64,000 bases of DNA, from NCBI RefSeq assembly GCF_002160755.1, contig NZ_NFLE01000018.1, forward strand, positions 1-64,000, given 5' to 3'. How positions within the stretch are numbered: the stretch's first letter is position 1; each line of letters begins with the position of its first letter. The translations under genes and the position numbers were made by a program. The notes beneath the pieces are model-generated. The model had not been told where the DNA came from, searched no databases, and saw only the letters and a program-made list of their open reading frames with translations. The stretch comes from Lachnoclostridium sp. An14. Lineage in GTDB: Bacteria > Bacillota > Clostridia > Lachnospirales > Lachnospiraceae. Shown piece by piece: positions 50,573 to 59,200 of this stretch.

Positions 50573-51502
50573 TTATTCCGTTTCCGGAACGGAAGACGGG
50601 GCGGCCGGTTCCTGCTGGCCGTATTTATTCCGGTATTTTAGCGGCGACAGGCCGTAATTGTCCCGGAACTGCTGGATAAAATAGCTGATCTGACGATAGC
50701 CCACGTCGGCGCTGATTTCAGAGATGGGCTTGTCCGTGTGGACGATCATGTCCCTGGCAATATAAAGGCGGTACTCGTTTAAGTATTTAATGGGGGACAT
50801 ATTGGTGTATTTGCGGAACAAAGCCGTCAGGCGGTTTTTGTTGGTCATAATGTGGGCGGCAAGCTGCTGGACCGTCAGAGGTTCGGCGTAGTGCTCGTAC
50901 ACGTAGTTTAAAATGGTGTGAAACTGCTCCATTTCTTCATAGTTCAGCTCGTTCCCCTCTTGAAACTCCCGGATGACCTCGTCGAACATCTGGGAGAGGA
51001 AATTCATAATAGAAAAATAGCCGGAGGGAGCTTTCGTCCAGGTGAGAAAGTCCTCCAGGGACGCGGTCTGATACGGCTTTAAGGGCAGCAGGATGTAGGA
51101 AAACCCGCGGTTTTCCAGAAAGGGACGGATATAGTGCTTTAAAATCAGGGGGTGAAAGATGTCCGTGCTGAAGTCAATGCACAGCGCCCTGGCATTGTTG
51201 CCTGCGGTTCTGGAGCTGTGCATCAGCTGGCTGTTGATGAGCAGCAGCTTATCCTTGCCGAGGCGGAAGGTGTCCCCGTTGATGCGGTATTCCAGTTCCC
51301 CTTCATACACCCAGGAAAGCTGTAGCTCGTCATGCCAGTGAAAGGGAATGTGGTCGCAGCTGGCGTGAAAATAGTTTTGGGTATACATGGTGATGGGGAA
51401 ATCGTCGGAGGGGAAGCTTACGTATTCCTTCCTGTTTTCCTCATCCATGGAAATGACAAAGTTCGCGCTGCCGCTGCTGCATTTTGGAAAAGAAACGCTC
51501 AT
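50573..51502 (-). CDS. AraC-family transcriptional regulator
   Basis: 309 residues from MSVSFPKCSSG; the AGGTG at 51509-51513 suits this ATG and the in-frame GTG at 51511 overlaps it. An N-terminal cupin-like effector domain (HWHDELQLSWVYEGELEYRI..DKLLLINSQLMHS) is followed by two helix-turn-helices at about 205-300 (LTVQQLAAHIMTNKNRLTALFR and ISEISADVGYRQISYFIQQF). It is divergent from the carbamoylase-dpaL-amidohydrolase operon and is the probable activator of it. Confidence 0.9.
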   Translation of the reverse strand: MSVSFPKCSSGSANFVISMDEENRKEYVSFPSDDFPITMYTQNYFHASCDHIPFHWHDELQLSWVYEGELEYRINGDTFRLGKDKLLLINSQLMHSSRTAGNNARALCIDFSTDIFHPLILKHYIRPFLENRGFSYILLPLKPYQTASLEDFLTWTKAPSGYFSIMNFLSQMFDEVIREFQEGNELNYEEMEQFHTILNYVYEHYAEPLTVQQLAAHIMTNKNRLTALFRKYTNMSPIKYLNEYRLYIARDMIVHTDKPISEISADVGYRQISYFIQQFRDNYGLSPLKYRNKYGQQEPAAPSSVPETE

Positions 51503-51529
51503 ATATTTCACCTGCTTTTTCGTTCTCTG

Positions 51530-51569
51530 TGATAACCGCTCTGGCGGTCATGCCCGTTTGTTTTGGTAG
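51530..51569 (+). repeat. Modular intergenic repeat, module 2 copy
   Basis: GATAACCGC-TCTG-GCGGTCATG followed by CCCGTTTGTTTTGGTAG aligns with 31496-31534 almost base for base. It lies just upstream of the AraC-type gene. Confidence 0.6.
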
Positions 51570-51647
51570 ATTATATCATATTTATCCGGGGGAGAGATGA
51601 AAATTGGACAAATCTGATAAAAATCGGTTTGATGTTGATAGAATCAA

Positions 51648-51667
51648 AAGGCCGGCCTTGCTATACT
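51648..51667 (+). promoter_or_regulatory. Promoter and palindromic site of the catabolic operon
   Basis: AAGGCCGGCCTT (51648-51659) is a perfect palindrome two bases before TATACT (51662-51667). No good -35 is present, which fits an activator-dependent promoter. Confidence 0.5.
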
Positions 51668-51715
51668 TGGCTTATCGGAAACGAAACCCTGGTTTTACAT
51701 GAGGAGGTATGAGTT

Positions 51716-52948
51716 ATGGCATCAATTAATGGAGAAAGGCTGATGGAGAGAATCCGCCTGTTGGGAGAGACAGGAAAAGACGAGACGGGATGGAGAGTCC
51801 GGCTGGCCGCTTCCGACGGAGATAAGGACGGGAGAGATATGGTGGTGGGCTGGATGGAAGATGCCGGACTTAAGGTGGTGGTGGACCGAATCGGAAATAT
51901 CTTCGGCATCTGGGAGACGGAGGAGAACAAAGACAGGGCGCCTCTGATGTTAGGCTCCCATATCGACAGCGTCATCGACGCGGGCCAGTACGACGGCTGC
52001 TACGGGGTGATTGCGGGGATTGAAGTCATAAAGACTTTGAAGGAAAACGGGTACGTCCCCGCAAGGCCAATTATGACAGGGGCCTTTACCAATGAGGAGG
52101 GAGTGCGCTACGCGCCGGATATGATGGGTTCCCTGGTATACGCAGGCGGGCTCTCCACGGAGGAGGCCCTGGCTACCGTGGGAACGGACGGTACCATCCT
52201 GGGCGAGGAGTTAAAACGGATCGGCTACGAGGGGACGGTGGATCCGGGATTCGCAACCCCATCCGCCTTTATCGAGCTGCACATCGAGCAGGGGCCGATC
52301 CTGGATGTGGAAGGGATCCAGATTGGGGCTGTGGAGAACCTCCAGGGGATCTCCTGGCAGCGGGTGACCATCGAAGGGGCCGCGAACCACGCGGGCACGA
52401 CGCCGACGGCGCTGCGGATGGACGCGGGGCTGGCCGCGGCAAAAGTCATCACCTTCTTAAGAGACCGGTGCGATCAGTCCGGCGGCAGGACGGTGGCTAC
52501 GGTAGGCTGTATGGAATTTGAGCCGAACGCCGTCAACGTCATTCCCTCCAAAGCCGTATTTACGGTGGATCTAAGGAATCCGGACGAGGGGAACCTAAAA
52601 AAGGAGGAGCAGGCCCTGGCGGAGTATCTGAAGGAGCTGGAGCAAACGGACCAGGTGACCATCCGCACAGAGCGCATGGCGCGCTCCACGCCGGTGTTAT
52701 TCGATGAAGGGATCGTGAAGGCTGTGGAACAGGCGGCGAAGGATCGCGGTTTCACTTGCAGAAGAATGACTTCCGGGGCAGGCCAGGACGCCCAGATGAT
52801 CGCCAGAATGTGTCCCACCGCCATGATTTTTGTGCCCAGCGTGAAGGGAATCAGCCACAATCCCAGGGAATTTACCCGGGAGCAGGATCTGCTGGCAGGA
52901 GCCAACGTATTCCTGGACGTGGTGAAACAGTTCTCCGCGGAGGCGTAA
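51716..52948 (+). CDS. M20-family Zn hydrolase (N-carbamoyl-amino acid hydrolase/allantoate amidohydrolase type)
   Basis: A 410-residue metallo-hydrolase of the hydantoinase/carbamoylase group. Metal ligands are visible in GSHIDSVIDAGQYDGCYG (residues about 81-98), TNEEGVRY and IELHIEQGP. The dimerisation lid contains GAANHAGTTPTALRMDA. Members release carbamoyl or ureido groups as CO2 and ammonia. The following dpaL and amidohydrolase genes point to use of nitrogen-rich amino acids or purine-derived ureides. GAGGAGGTATG lies upstream, and the start is clear. Confidence 0.85.
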   Translation: MASINGERLMERIRLLGETGKDETGWRVRLAASDGDKDGRDMVVGWMEDAGLKVVVDRIGNIFGIWETEENKDRAPLMLGSHIDSVIDAGQYDGCYGVIAGIEVIKTLKENGYVPARPIMTGAFTNEEGVRYAPDMMGSLVYAGGLSTEEALATVGTDGTILGEELKRIGYEGTVDPGFATPSAFIELHIEQGPILDVEGIQIGAVENLQGISWQRVTIEGAANHAGTTPTALRMDAGLAAAKVITFLRDRCDQSGGRTVATVGCMEFEPNAVNVIPSKAVFTVDLRNPDEGNLKKEEQALAEYLKELEQTDQVTIRTERMARSTPVLFDEGIVKAVEQAAKDRGFTCRRMTSGAGQDAQMIARMCPTAMIFVPSVKGISHNPREFTREQDLLAGANVFLDVVKQFSAEA

Positions 52949-53045
52949 CGGGGAACGGACTCGGGCGGAAACGGACCGGGCCGCAGACGGGGCCGCCGTG
53001 TCCGCCAGGAAGGCACGTCCGAAAAACAGAAGGAGGAAATGGAAA

Positions 53046-54227
53046 ATGAATGTGAAGATGACGGTATTTGATTCGGATAAACAGAAAGGCGCCTACGACC
53101 AGAAATTTTCTGTGGAGGAGGCGGAAAAAGCCCTTTCCTTCCACAGCGGCCTGGAGGGATATGAGGCGACCCCGCTGAGAAAGCTGGATGCCCTTTCCCG
53201 GTTTCTTGGGATTTCCGGCCTTTATGTGAAGGACGAGAGCTACCGGTTTGGCTTAAACGCCTTTAAAGCCCTGGGAGGCAGCTATGCCCTGGCCAGAGTG
53301 ATGGCAGAAAAGACGGGAAAGGGGCTGGAGGAGATTACCCAGACTCCGGCGGGAACCTTTACCTTCGTGACAGCTACGGACGGCAACCACGGCAGGGGAG
53401 TGGCCTGGGCCGCGAAGAACCTGTCCCAGAAGGCCGTTGTGTATATGCCGAAGGGCTCGGCAAAGGAGCGGCTGGAAAATATCAGACGTCTGGGAGCGGA
53501 GGCGGAAATCACCGAGTTGAATTACGACGATACGGTGCGGTTTGCCAAAAGCCAGGCGGAGAAAAATGGCTGGATCCTGGTGCAGGATACGGCCTGGGAA
53601 GGCTATGAGACCATTCCCACCTGGATCATGCAGGGGTATATGACCATGGCGCTGGAGGCGGTAAAGCAGCTGGGGGAGGTAAGGCCCACCCACATTTTCC
53701 TCCAGGCAGGCGTGGGGGCCATGGCAGGGGCCGTAACGGGATTTTTCAGCAATTACTATGGAGATTCCATGCCGAAACTGTCCATTGTGGAGCCGGACCG
53801 GGCGGACTGCCTGTTCCGCACGGCCAAAGCCGCTGACGGGACCCTTCATAAGGTGGAAGGAGATCTGGACTCCATTATGGCGGGCCTTTGCTGCGGAGAG
53901 GTGTGTACGGTGGGCTGGGAGGTCTTACGGCACCACGGGGATTATTTCTTCTCCTGCCCCGATTATATAGCCGCTGACGGGATGCGGGTATTGGGAAATC
54001 CGTTGGGCGGCGATGAGCACATTATTTCCGGAGAGAGCGGAGCCGTCACCACCGGCCTGGTTTACCGCCTGATGATGGATGAACGGCTGGAGAAGTGGAA
54101 AAAGGCTGTGGGGCTGGATCGGGATTCCGTGGTTTTGTGCATCAGCACGGAGGGAGACACCGACAGGGAAAATTACCGCCGCGTCGTGTGGGAAGGCTGG
54201 TACTGTGATCCTGACAGCCGGAAATAG
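53046..54227 (+). CDS. dpaL: Diaminopropionate ammonia-lyase
   Basis: A 393-residue fold-type II PLP enzyme. From MNVKMTVFDSDKQ the start has AAGGAGG about ten bases upstream. The PLP Lys lies in FGLNAFKALGGSYA (about residue 75). TATDGNHGRGVAWAAK is the phosphate/cofactor loop, and GVGAMAGAV the glycine loop. The C-terminal CISTEGDTDRENYRRVVW is typical of YgeX/DpaL. The enzyme turns 2,3-diaminopropionate into pyruvate and ammonia. In E. coli, ygeX also sits with amidohydrolase genes, which parallels this operon. Confidence 0.92.
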   Translation: MNVKMTVFDSDKQKGAYDQKFSVEEAEKALSFHSGLEGYEATPLRKLDALSRFLGISGLYVKDESYRFGLNAFKALGGSYALARVMAEKTGKGLEEITQTPAGTFTFVTATDGNHGRGVAWAAKNLSQKAVVYMPKGSAKERLENIRRLGAEAEITELNYDDTVRFAKSQAEKNGWILVQDTAWEGYETIPTWIMQGYMTMALEAVKQLGEVRPTHIFLQAGVGAMAGAVTGFFSNYYGDSMPKLSIVEPDRADCLFRTAKAADGTLHKVEGDLDSIMAGLCCGEVCTVGWEVLRHHGDYFFSCPDYIAADGMRVLGNPLGGDEHIISGESGAVTTGLVYRLMMDERLEKWKKAVGLDRDSVVLCISTEGDTDRENYRRVVWEGWYCDPDSRK

Positions 54228-54263
54228 GGTTAGCAGGGATAAGAACAGGAGGGGAAGAAGGAT

Positions 54264-55439
54264 ATGCCATTGACAGAAGAACAATATATGAAAGAGCTGA
54301 GAAAACAGATGACAGAGTGGAGACATGATCTCCACGCCCATCCGGAGAGCGCCTTTGAGGAAGTGAATACGGCGGCGTTTGTGGCAGAGAAACTGGAGGA
54401 AATGGGAATCCAGGTGGAAACGGGGATTGGGAAGACGGGGGTGGTAGGCACTCTGAAAGTAGGAGACGGAGAGCGGGTGGTTGGCTTAAGAGCCGATATG
54501 GACTGCATCTGTCTTCAGGAGGCGTCGGATCTGCCCTACGGCTCCCAGACCCCCAACCGGATGCACGCCTGCGGCCATGACGGACATACGGCCACCCTTC
54601 TGGGGGCGGCGAAAATCCTTTCGGAGAGCAGGGATTTTTCCGGTACGGTCCGCTTTGTATTCCAGCCGGCGGAGGAGCCGGGATGGGGCTCTAAGGCCAT
54701 GATAGAGGACGGCTTTTTTGAGCGGTTCCCCGTAGATGAGATGTACGGCTTTCACAATATGCCCCAGTATCCCGCCGGGACCATCGCTGTGCGGAAAGGC
54801 GGCATTATGGCCAGCGAGGACAATTTTACCATCAAAATAAAGGGAAAAGGCGGCCATGCCTCTGCCCCTGACGTGGTGAAGGATCCGTTGGTGATGGCGG
54901 CGGAAATCATCTGCGCCCTCCAGACCATTGTGGCCAGGAATGTGACGCCCACAGAGACGGCGGTGGTCTCCTGCACGGAGCTGGAGACGGACGGCGCCCA
55001 CAACGCCATTCCTTCCAACGTGGTGATCCGCGGCGATACCAGAAGTTTCACCCCGGAGGTGTCCAGGCTGATCGAGGAGCGGATGGAGTCCATCTGCCGG
55101 CACATTTGCCAGATGAACGGGGCGGAATGGGAGTTTACCTACACCCACGAATTTGCCCCCACCTTCAACTGGAAGGAAAATGCGGAGTACGCGGTGAAAG
55201 CGGCAAAAGCGGTTGTGGGGGAGGAGAGAGTGGTGGAAAACTGCGCGCCCCTGATGAGCTCCGAGGATTTCGGCAGGTTCATCCAGACGGTGCCGGGCTG
55301 TTTTGTCTTTCTTGGAAACAGAAGAGAGGGGGAGGAATCCCTGCCCCTTCACAACTCCCAGTTTGACTACAATGACGATATTCTCGTAACGGGAGCCAGG
55401 TTTTTCGCGGAACTGGTGAAACAGAGGCTTGCGAAGTAA
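54264..55439 (+). CDS. M20D-family amidohydrolase (hippurate hydrolase-like)
   Basis: A 391-residue M20 peptidase. Conserved stretches are RHDLHAHPESAFEE (residues 19-32), GLRADMDCICLQE, MHACGHDGHTATLLGAAK with the metal-binding Cys/His, FQPAEEPGWGSKAMIEDG, YGFHNMPQYPAG, and GKGGHASAPDVVKDPL in the lid. Family members cleave N-acyl or N-aminoacyl groups from amino acids. It is last in the operon with dpaL and probably feeds it with free amino acid. Confidence 0.9.
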   Translation: MPLTEEQYMKELRKQMTEWRHDLHAHPESAFEEVNTAAFVAEKLEEMGIQVETGIGKTGVVGTLKVGDGERVVGLRADMDCICLQEASDLPYGSQTPNRMHACGHDGHTATLLGAAKILSESRDFSGTVRFVFQPAEEPGWGSKAMIEDGFFERFPVDEMYGFHNMPQYPAGTIAVRKGGIMASEDNFTIKIKGKGGHASAPDVVKDPLVMAAEIICALQTIVARNVTPTETAVVSCTELETDGAHNAIPSNVVIRGDTRSFTPEVSRLIEERMESICRHICQMNGAEWEFTYTHEFAPTFNWKENAEYAVKAAKAVVGEERVVENCAPLMSSEDFGRFIQTVPGCFVFLGNRREGEESLPLHNSQFDYNDDILVTGARFFAELVKQRLAK

Positions 55440-55507
55440 GAACTTGTAGGGCACCCTGCATACCATCACTCATAAATTTGTGAGCGGCTCATGAATTTAC
55501 TAATATC

Positions 55508-55536
55508 TTGTTTGTCAGAAGTTGATTTTTTATAAT
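55508..55536 (+). promoter_or_regulatory. Promoter of the GNAT unit
   Basis: TTGTTT (55508-55513), 17 bases, TATAAT (55531-55536), in a locally AT-rich stretch. Confidence 0.55.
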
Positions 55537-55585
55537 GAGAACAGCTTAAGTGAGGGAGCTAAAATCAGACTTTGAGGGAATTTTC

Positions 55586-55657
55586 ATGATGAATGAAAAT
55601 GTTCTGAAGCTGTTGAAGGCGAGTAGGTGGGATATATCAAGATTTTGGAAAGGGTGA
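55586..55657 (+). other. Short open frame before the GNAT gene
   Basis: MMNENVLKLLKASRWDISRFWKG, 23 residues, with GAGGGAA six bases before the ATG and its stop four bases before the GNAT start. It may be a leader peptide or the remnant of a longer gene. AACAGCTT (55540-55547) and AAGCTGTT (55607-55614) enclose its start as an inverted repeat. Confidence 0.25.
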
Positions 55658-55661
55658 GGAA

Positions 55662-56171
55662 ATGGATCGTTTAAAATTGGTGATACCTAAAAAGGAACAT
55701 GAGACGGCCGTTATGGATTTCCGGGAGGAATTTCTAAAAGCAAAAGAAAGAGTCAGCGGAGGTGCAGGATTGGAACAGGCTGAAAATTATGGGGAATGGC
55801 TGGAACGCAAATACATTCCTCACTACGGGCTGGTGGATGAGGCTGTTTTCCTGGCATTTGATGGCACTGAAACCCTAGTTGGCATTTCAGATATACGTTT
55901 GGGGACAAACGACTTTGTCCAGGCATTTGCAGGGCGGATCGGATACAGTGTCCGTCCCTCGCAGAGAAGAAAAGGCTATGCTTCAGAAATACTCCGTCTT
56001 ACGCTTGAACAGGCCGCCCAATATGGTTTTCAAAAAATACTGATCACTTGTAATGAGCCCAATATTGCATCCGCTAAAATCATAGAGAAAAACGGCGGGG
56101 TTTTAGAAAAAATGATTCCACACCCTGGATTTCCAGATGTGAAACGATACTATATTGATCTTTCTTTGTAG
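55662..56171 (+). CDS. GNAT-family N-acetyltransferase
   Basis: A 169-residue acetyl-CoA-dependent acyltransferase. Acetyl-CoA loop VRPSQRRKGYASEILRL is at about residues 98-114, followed by ILITCNEPNIASAKIIEKNGG. The N terminus resembles acetyltransferases of the RimJ-like/YafP-like group, but the substrate cannot be inferred. AAAGGGTGAGG lies before the ATG. The gene and its leader are visibly more AT-rich than the neighbours, suggesting later acquisition. Confidence 0.88.
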   Translation: MDRLKLVIPKKEHETAVMDFREEFLKAKERVSGGAGLEQAENYGEWLERKYIPHYGLVDEAVFLAFDGTETLVGISDIRLGTNDFVQAFAGRIGYSVRPSQRRKGYASEILRLTLEQAAQYGFQKILITCNEPNIASAKIIEKNGGVLEKMIPHPGFPDVKRYYIDLSL

Positions 56172-56232
56172 CAAATTCAGCCAAGGTTTTGCAATGGGAC
56201 GATTGGGGCTGAATTTTCATGGGTTATAGAAA

Positions 56233-56290
56233 GGGTGCTGCCGGATCATCAGACGGATGATCAAGCAGCACTCCTTTCCTTTCTTTTTTT
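56233..56290. terminator. Bidirectional terminator between GNAT and ychF
   Basis: GGGTGCTGC pairs with GCAGCACTCC around an inner TCATC/GATGA hairpin, and a T-rich tract (TTTCCTTTCTTTTTTTT) follows on the plus strand. Confidence 0.75.
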
Positions 56291-57387
56291 TACACGTTAA
56301 ACCGGAACAGAATCACATCCCCGTCCTTCACCACGTACTCCTTGCCCTCCAGGCGCACCAGACCTTTTTCCTTGGCGGCGGTGTAGCTGCCGCAGTCCAG
56401 GAGATCCTGGTAGTTGACCACCTCGGCGCGGATAAAGCCACGCTCAAAGTCGCTGTGGATCTTTCCAGCGGCCTGGGGCGCTTTCATCCCTTTGGTGATG
56501 GTCCAGGCGCGGGTCTCTTTCTCCCCGGCGGTGAGGTAGCTTAAAAGCCCTAACAGGCTGTAGCTGGCGGCGATGAGCTTTTCCAGGCCGGACTCCTTCA
56601 GGCCCAGATCCTCTAGAAACATCTTCTTCTCGTCATCGTCCAGCTCGGCGATTTCCTGCTCGATCTGGGCGCAGATCACAAACACCTCGCAGCCGTTCTC
56701 CGCGGCGAACTCCCGCACCTTGGCCACGTAAGGATTGTTCGCGCCGTCGTCTGCCAGGTCGTCCTCCCCTACGTTGGCGGCAAAGATCACCGGCTTGTAG
56801 GTGAGCAGGTTTAAGGAGGCGATGAAGGGGATCATCTCCTCGTCCTCCGGCTCGTAGCTCTTTGCCAGCTTGCCGTCCTCCAGATGGGCCTTTAACTCCT
56901 TTAAGAGGGCCAGCTCCTTCGCCAGGGCCTTGTCGTTCATGGCAGCCCGTCCCACCTTGGAAATCCGTCTCTCCAGGATCTCCAGGTCGGAGAAAATCAG
57001 CTCCAGGTTGATGGTCTCAATGTCCCGGATGGGGTCTACGCTGCCGTCCACATGGATCACGTTGGGATCCTCAAAGCAGCGCACCACGTGGACGATGGCG
57101 TCCACCTCGCGGATGTTGGAGAGGAACTGGTTTCCCAGGCCCTCTCCCTTGGACGCGCCCTTTACCAGACCGGCGATGTCCACAAATTCAATGACAGCCG
57201 GTGTGATTTTCTCAGAGTTGTAGAGGTCTGCCAGGAGCTTTAACCGCTCGTCCGGAACGGGAACCACGCCCACATTGGGGTCGATGGTGCAGAACGGATA
57301 GTTGGCGGATTCCGCTCCCGCCTTTGTCAGAGAGTTAAAGAGGGTGCTCTTTCCCACGTTTGGCAATCCCACGATTCCTAATTTCAT
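56290..57387 (-). CDS. ychF: Ribosome-binding ATPase YchF
   Basis: A 365-residue Obg-family P-loop protein. The start [17 protein letters not shown] is the conserved family start, so the 27-residue upstream extension is not used. G1 is [10 protein letters not shown]2 [11 protein letters not shown]3 [20 protein letters not shown], and the G4-like motif, degenerate in YchF, is in FAANVGEDD. The C-terminal TGS domain ends [29 protein letters not shown]. It binds ATP rather than GTP and associates with ribosomes in stress responses. Long structured leader upstream. Confidence 0.95.
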   Translation of the reverse strand: MKLGIVGLPNVGKSTLFNSLTKAGAESANYPFCTIDPNVGVVPVPDERLKLLADLYNSEKITPAVIEFVDIAGLVKGASKGEGLGNQFLSNIREVDAIVHVVRCFEDPNVIHVDGSVDPIRDIETINLELIFSDLEILERRISKVGRAAMNDKALAKELALLKELKAHLEDGKLAKSYEPEDEEMIPFIASLNLLTYKPVIFAANVGEDDLADDGANNPYVAKVREFAAENGCEVFVICAQIEQEIAELDDDEKKMFLEDLGLKESGLEKLIAASYSLLGLLSYLTAGEKETRAWTITKGMKAPQAAGKIHSDFERGFIRAEVVNYQDLLDCGSYTAAKEKGLVRLEGKEYVVKDGDVILFRFNV

Positions 57388-57632
57388 AATTTCATATCCC
57401 TGTTCAGAAATCCTTGCGCCCAGGAGATTTCTGCCTTTCTCTGTATTTATTTTGACTGCGGCCGGCATTCCGTTTGAGGAAGGCCCGGCGCGGCCGGTTT
57501 CCTGTTGGTGGAGACGCTCTTTGCCTTCGCGGCCGGACCGGTTTCCAGACGGACAGGTGTGCCGGAGTTAAAGACGCGTCCCGCAGGTCCCCTTTCCGGC
57601 AGAAAAAACCCGAAAAAACGGACCCAACGCAA
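57388..57632 (-). other. Long 5' leader of ychF
   Basis: From the promoter at 57639-57667 the transcript would run about 245 bases before the ATG. The leader is GC-rich with several possible hairpins, including AGAAATC/GATTTCT close to the start codon. The 87-codon frame inside it has no ribosome binding site and no recognisable product. No known riboswitch class was recognised. Confidence 0.4.
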
Positions 57633-57638
57633 CTATAG

Positions 57639-57667
57639 AGTATAGCATAAAGCCTTTGGTTTTTCAA
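57639..57667 (-). promoter_or_regulatory. Promoter of ychF
   Basis: Minus-strand TTGAAA (57662-57667), 17 bases, TATACT (57639-57644). Confidence 0.65.
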
Positions 57668-57707
57668 TCAGTTCTCCGCCATTTCCCAAACCCGCCCTGC
57701 ATTAGCC

Positions 57708-57736
57708 TTGTATTTTCCCCCCACCCCGTCTATAAT
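57708..57736 (+). promoter_or_regulatory. Promoter of the phosphoribosyltransferase gene
   Basis: TTGTAT (57708-57713), 17 bases, TATAAT (57731-57736). Confidence 0.65.
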
Positions 57737-57789
57737 GGCAGAATAGAACACTGCCTGGATACAGGACACACAGAAGGAGGAACATCCAT

Positions 57790-58371
57790 ATGGATCCAAA
57801 GGAACCTGCATATGAGTTAAAGGTCTGCGGCCTGACCCGCCGGCTGCCCTTTGTCCCCATCGACGGGGAAAAGGCATTTGCCAGCTTTGTGGTCATCGGG
57901 GATACGGAGCTGATTGAGCGGGCGGCTGCCCGGCTGGCGGAGGAAATCCCGCCGGTGGACGCCCTTTTGACGGCGGAGGCCAAGGGGATCGCCCTGGCTT
58001 ATGAGCTCAGCCGCCGCCTGGGCTTAAAGGAGTTTATTGTGGCCAGAAAGAGCGTGAAATCCTACATGAAAAATCCCATCAGCCAGAGCGTTCACTCCAT
58101 CACCACGAAGGGGGAGCAGCACGTTTACCTGGACGAGGCGGACGGGGCCAAGCTCCGGGGAAAACGGGTCTGCGTGGTGGACGACGTGATTTCCACGGGA
58201 GAGTCCCTGCGGGCTGTGGAGGAGCTGGCCGGAAAGGCCGGCGGTACGGTGGTGTGCCGGGCTGCCATCCTGGCGGAGGGAGAGGCGGCAGAGCGGAAGG
58301 ACATCCTGTTTTTGGAAAAGCTGCCCCTGTTTCAGAAGGCGGCGGACGGGACTTATGAGGAGTGCCGGTGA
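57790..58371 (+). CDS. Phosphoribosyltransferase-family protein (APRT-like)
   Basis: A 193-residue PRTase fold protein. The PRPP loop VCVVDDVISTGESL is at about residues 128-141, and DALLTAEAKGIALAYELSRRLG with FIVARKSVKSYM resembles adenine/xanthine phosphoribosyltransferases. It probably salvages a purine base with PRPP, though some relatives are regulators. AGGAGG is nine bases before the ATG. The gene has its own promoter. Confidence 0.82.
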   Translation: MDPKEPAYELKVCGLTRRLPFVPIDGEKAFASFVVIGDTELIERAAARLAEEIPPVDALLTAEAKGIALAYELSRRLGLKEFIVARKSVKSYMKNPISQSVHSITTKGEQHVYLDEADGAKLRGKRVCVVDDVISTGESLRAVEELAGKAGGTVVCRAAILAEGEAAERKDILFLEKLPLFQKAADGTYEECR

Positions 58372-58434
58372 AAGGAAGTTTTCATCACCGTTTTCAAAAA
58401 GACCGGCTGAAAACCTTGGATTTTCCCTCCAGAC

Positions 58435-58463
58435 TTGCGTTTTTCCCTGCCTTCCGTTATAAT
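58435..58463 (+). promoter_or_regulatory. Promoter of the YigZ-family gene
   Basis: TTGCGT (58435-58440), 17 bases, TATAAT (58458-58463). Confidence 0.6.
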
Positions 58464-58495
58464 CAGAAGGAAAATTGGGGAGGAGAAGAACACGC

Positions 58496-59146
58496 ATGAT
58501 TCCAGAGTATAAAATCCTCTATGAGGGCGGCAGCGGCGAGATTGTGGAGAAAAAATCCCGGTTTATCGCCACCCTGCGTCCCGTGGAGACGGAGGAGGAG
58601 GCCTACGCCTTCATTGAGGAGATGAAAAAGAAGTACTGGGACGCCACCCACAACTGCACCGCCTTTGTCATCGGCGAGCGGGGCGAGCTGTGCCGCTGCA
58701 ATGACGACGGGGAGCCCAGCCAGACGGCGGGCCGTCCCATGCTGGACGTGCTCCTGGGGGAGGAGGTCCGAAATGTCTGCGCCGTGGTCACCCGCTATTT
58801 TGGCGGCACCCTTTTGGGTACCGGCGGCCTGGTGCGGGCCTATTCCGGAGCGGTAAAGGCCGGCCTGGAACAGTGCCAGGTGGTGACGAAACGGCTGGCA
58901 AAGGAGCTCCAGGTGGCCACCGACTACAGCGGCGTGGGAAAGATCCAGTACCTGGCCGCTCAGAACGGCATCACCACCCTGGAGAGCCAGTACGGGGAAA
59001 CGGTGGAGTTTTCCTTCCTGGTGCCGGTGGGGGAGGCGGATTCCTTCTCCGCCCAGCTCACAGAGGGCACCAACGGCCGCTGCGCCATCCAGGTGAAACG
59101 GGAGCTGTACTACGGTCTCTTAGACAAAGAGATCATCCTGTTTTAA
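58496..59146 (+). CDS. YigZ/IMPACT-family protein
   Basis: 216 residues from MIPEYKILYEGG; GGGGAGG stands upstream and the TTG further 5' is ignored. The UPF0029 N-terminal domain is clear: KKSRFIATLRPVETEEEAYAF, ATHNCTAFVIG, CNDDGEPSQTAGRPML and TRYFGGTLLGTGGLVRAYS. A DUF1949-like C-terminal domain follows (about 135-210). The family is related to IMPACT/YIH1, regulators of translation under stress, but its bacterial role is not settled. Confidence 0.92.
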   Translation: MIPEYKILYEGGSGEIVEKKSRFIATLRPVETEEEAYAFIEEMKKKYWDATHNCTAFVIGERGELCRCNDDGEPSQTAGRPMLDVLLGEEVRNVCAVVTRYFGGTLLGTGGLVRAYSGAVKAGLEQCQVVTKRLAKELQVATDYSGVGKIQYLAAQNGITTLESQYGETVEFSFLVPVGEADSFSAQLTEGTNGRCAIQVKRELYYGLLDKEIILF

Positions 59147-59200
59147 AAACCGTTCTCCTTCGGAAAAGGAGAAAAGAGAGAATGAAAAAGGAGTATACGT

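Noticed and set aside
57404-57667. An 87-codon minus-strand frame in the ychF leader
   Set aside because: No ribosome binding site and a low-complexity basic product; it starts upstream of the predicted transcript start.
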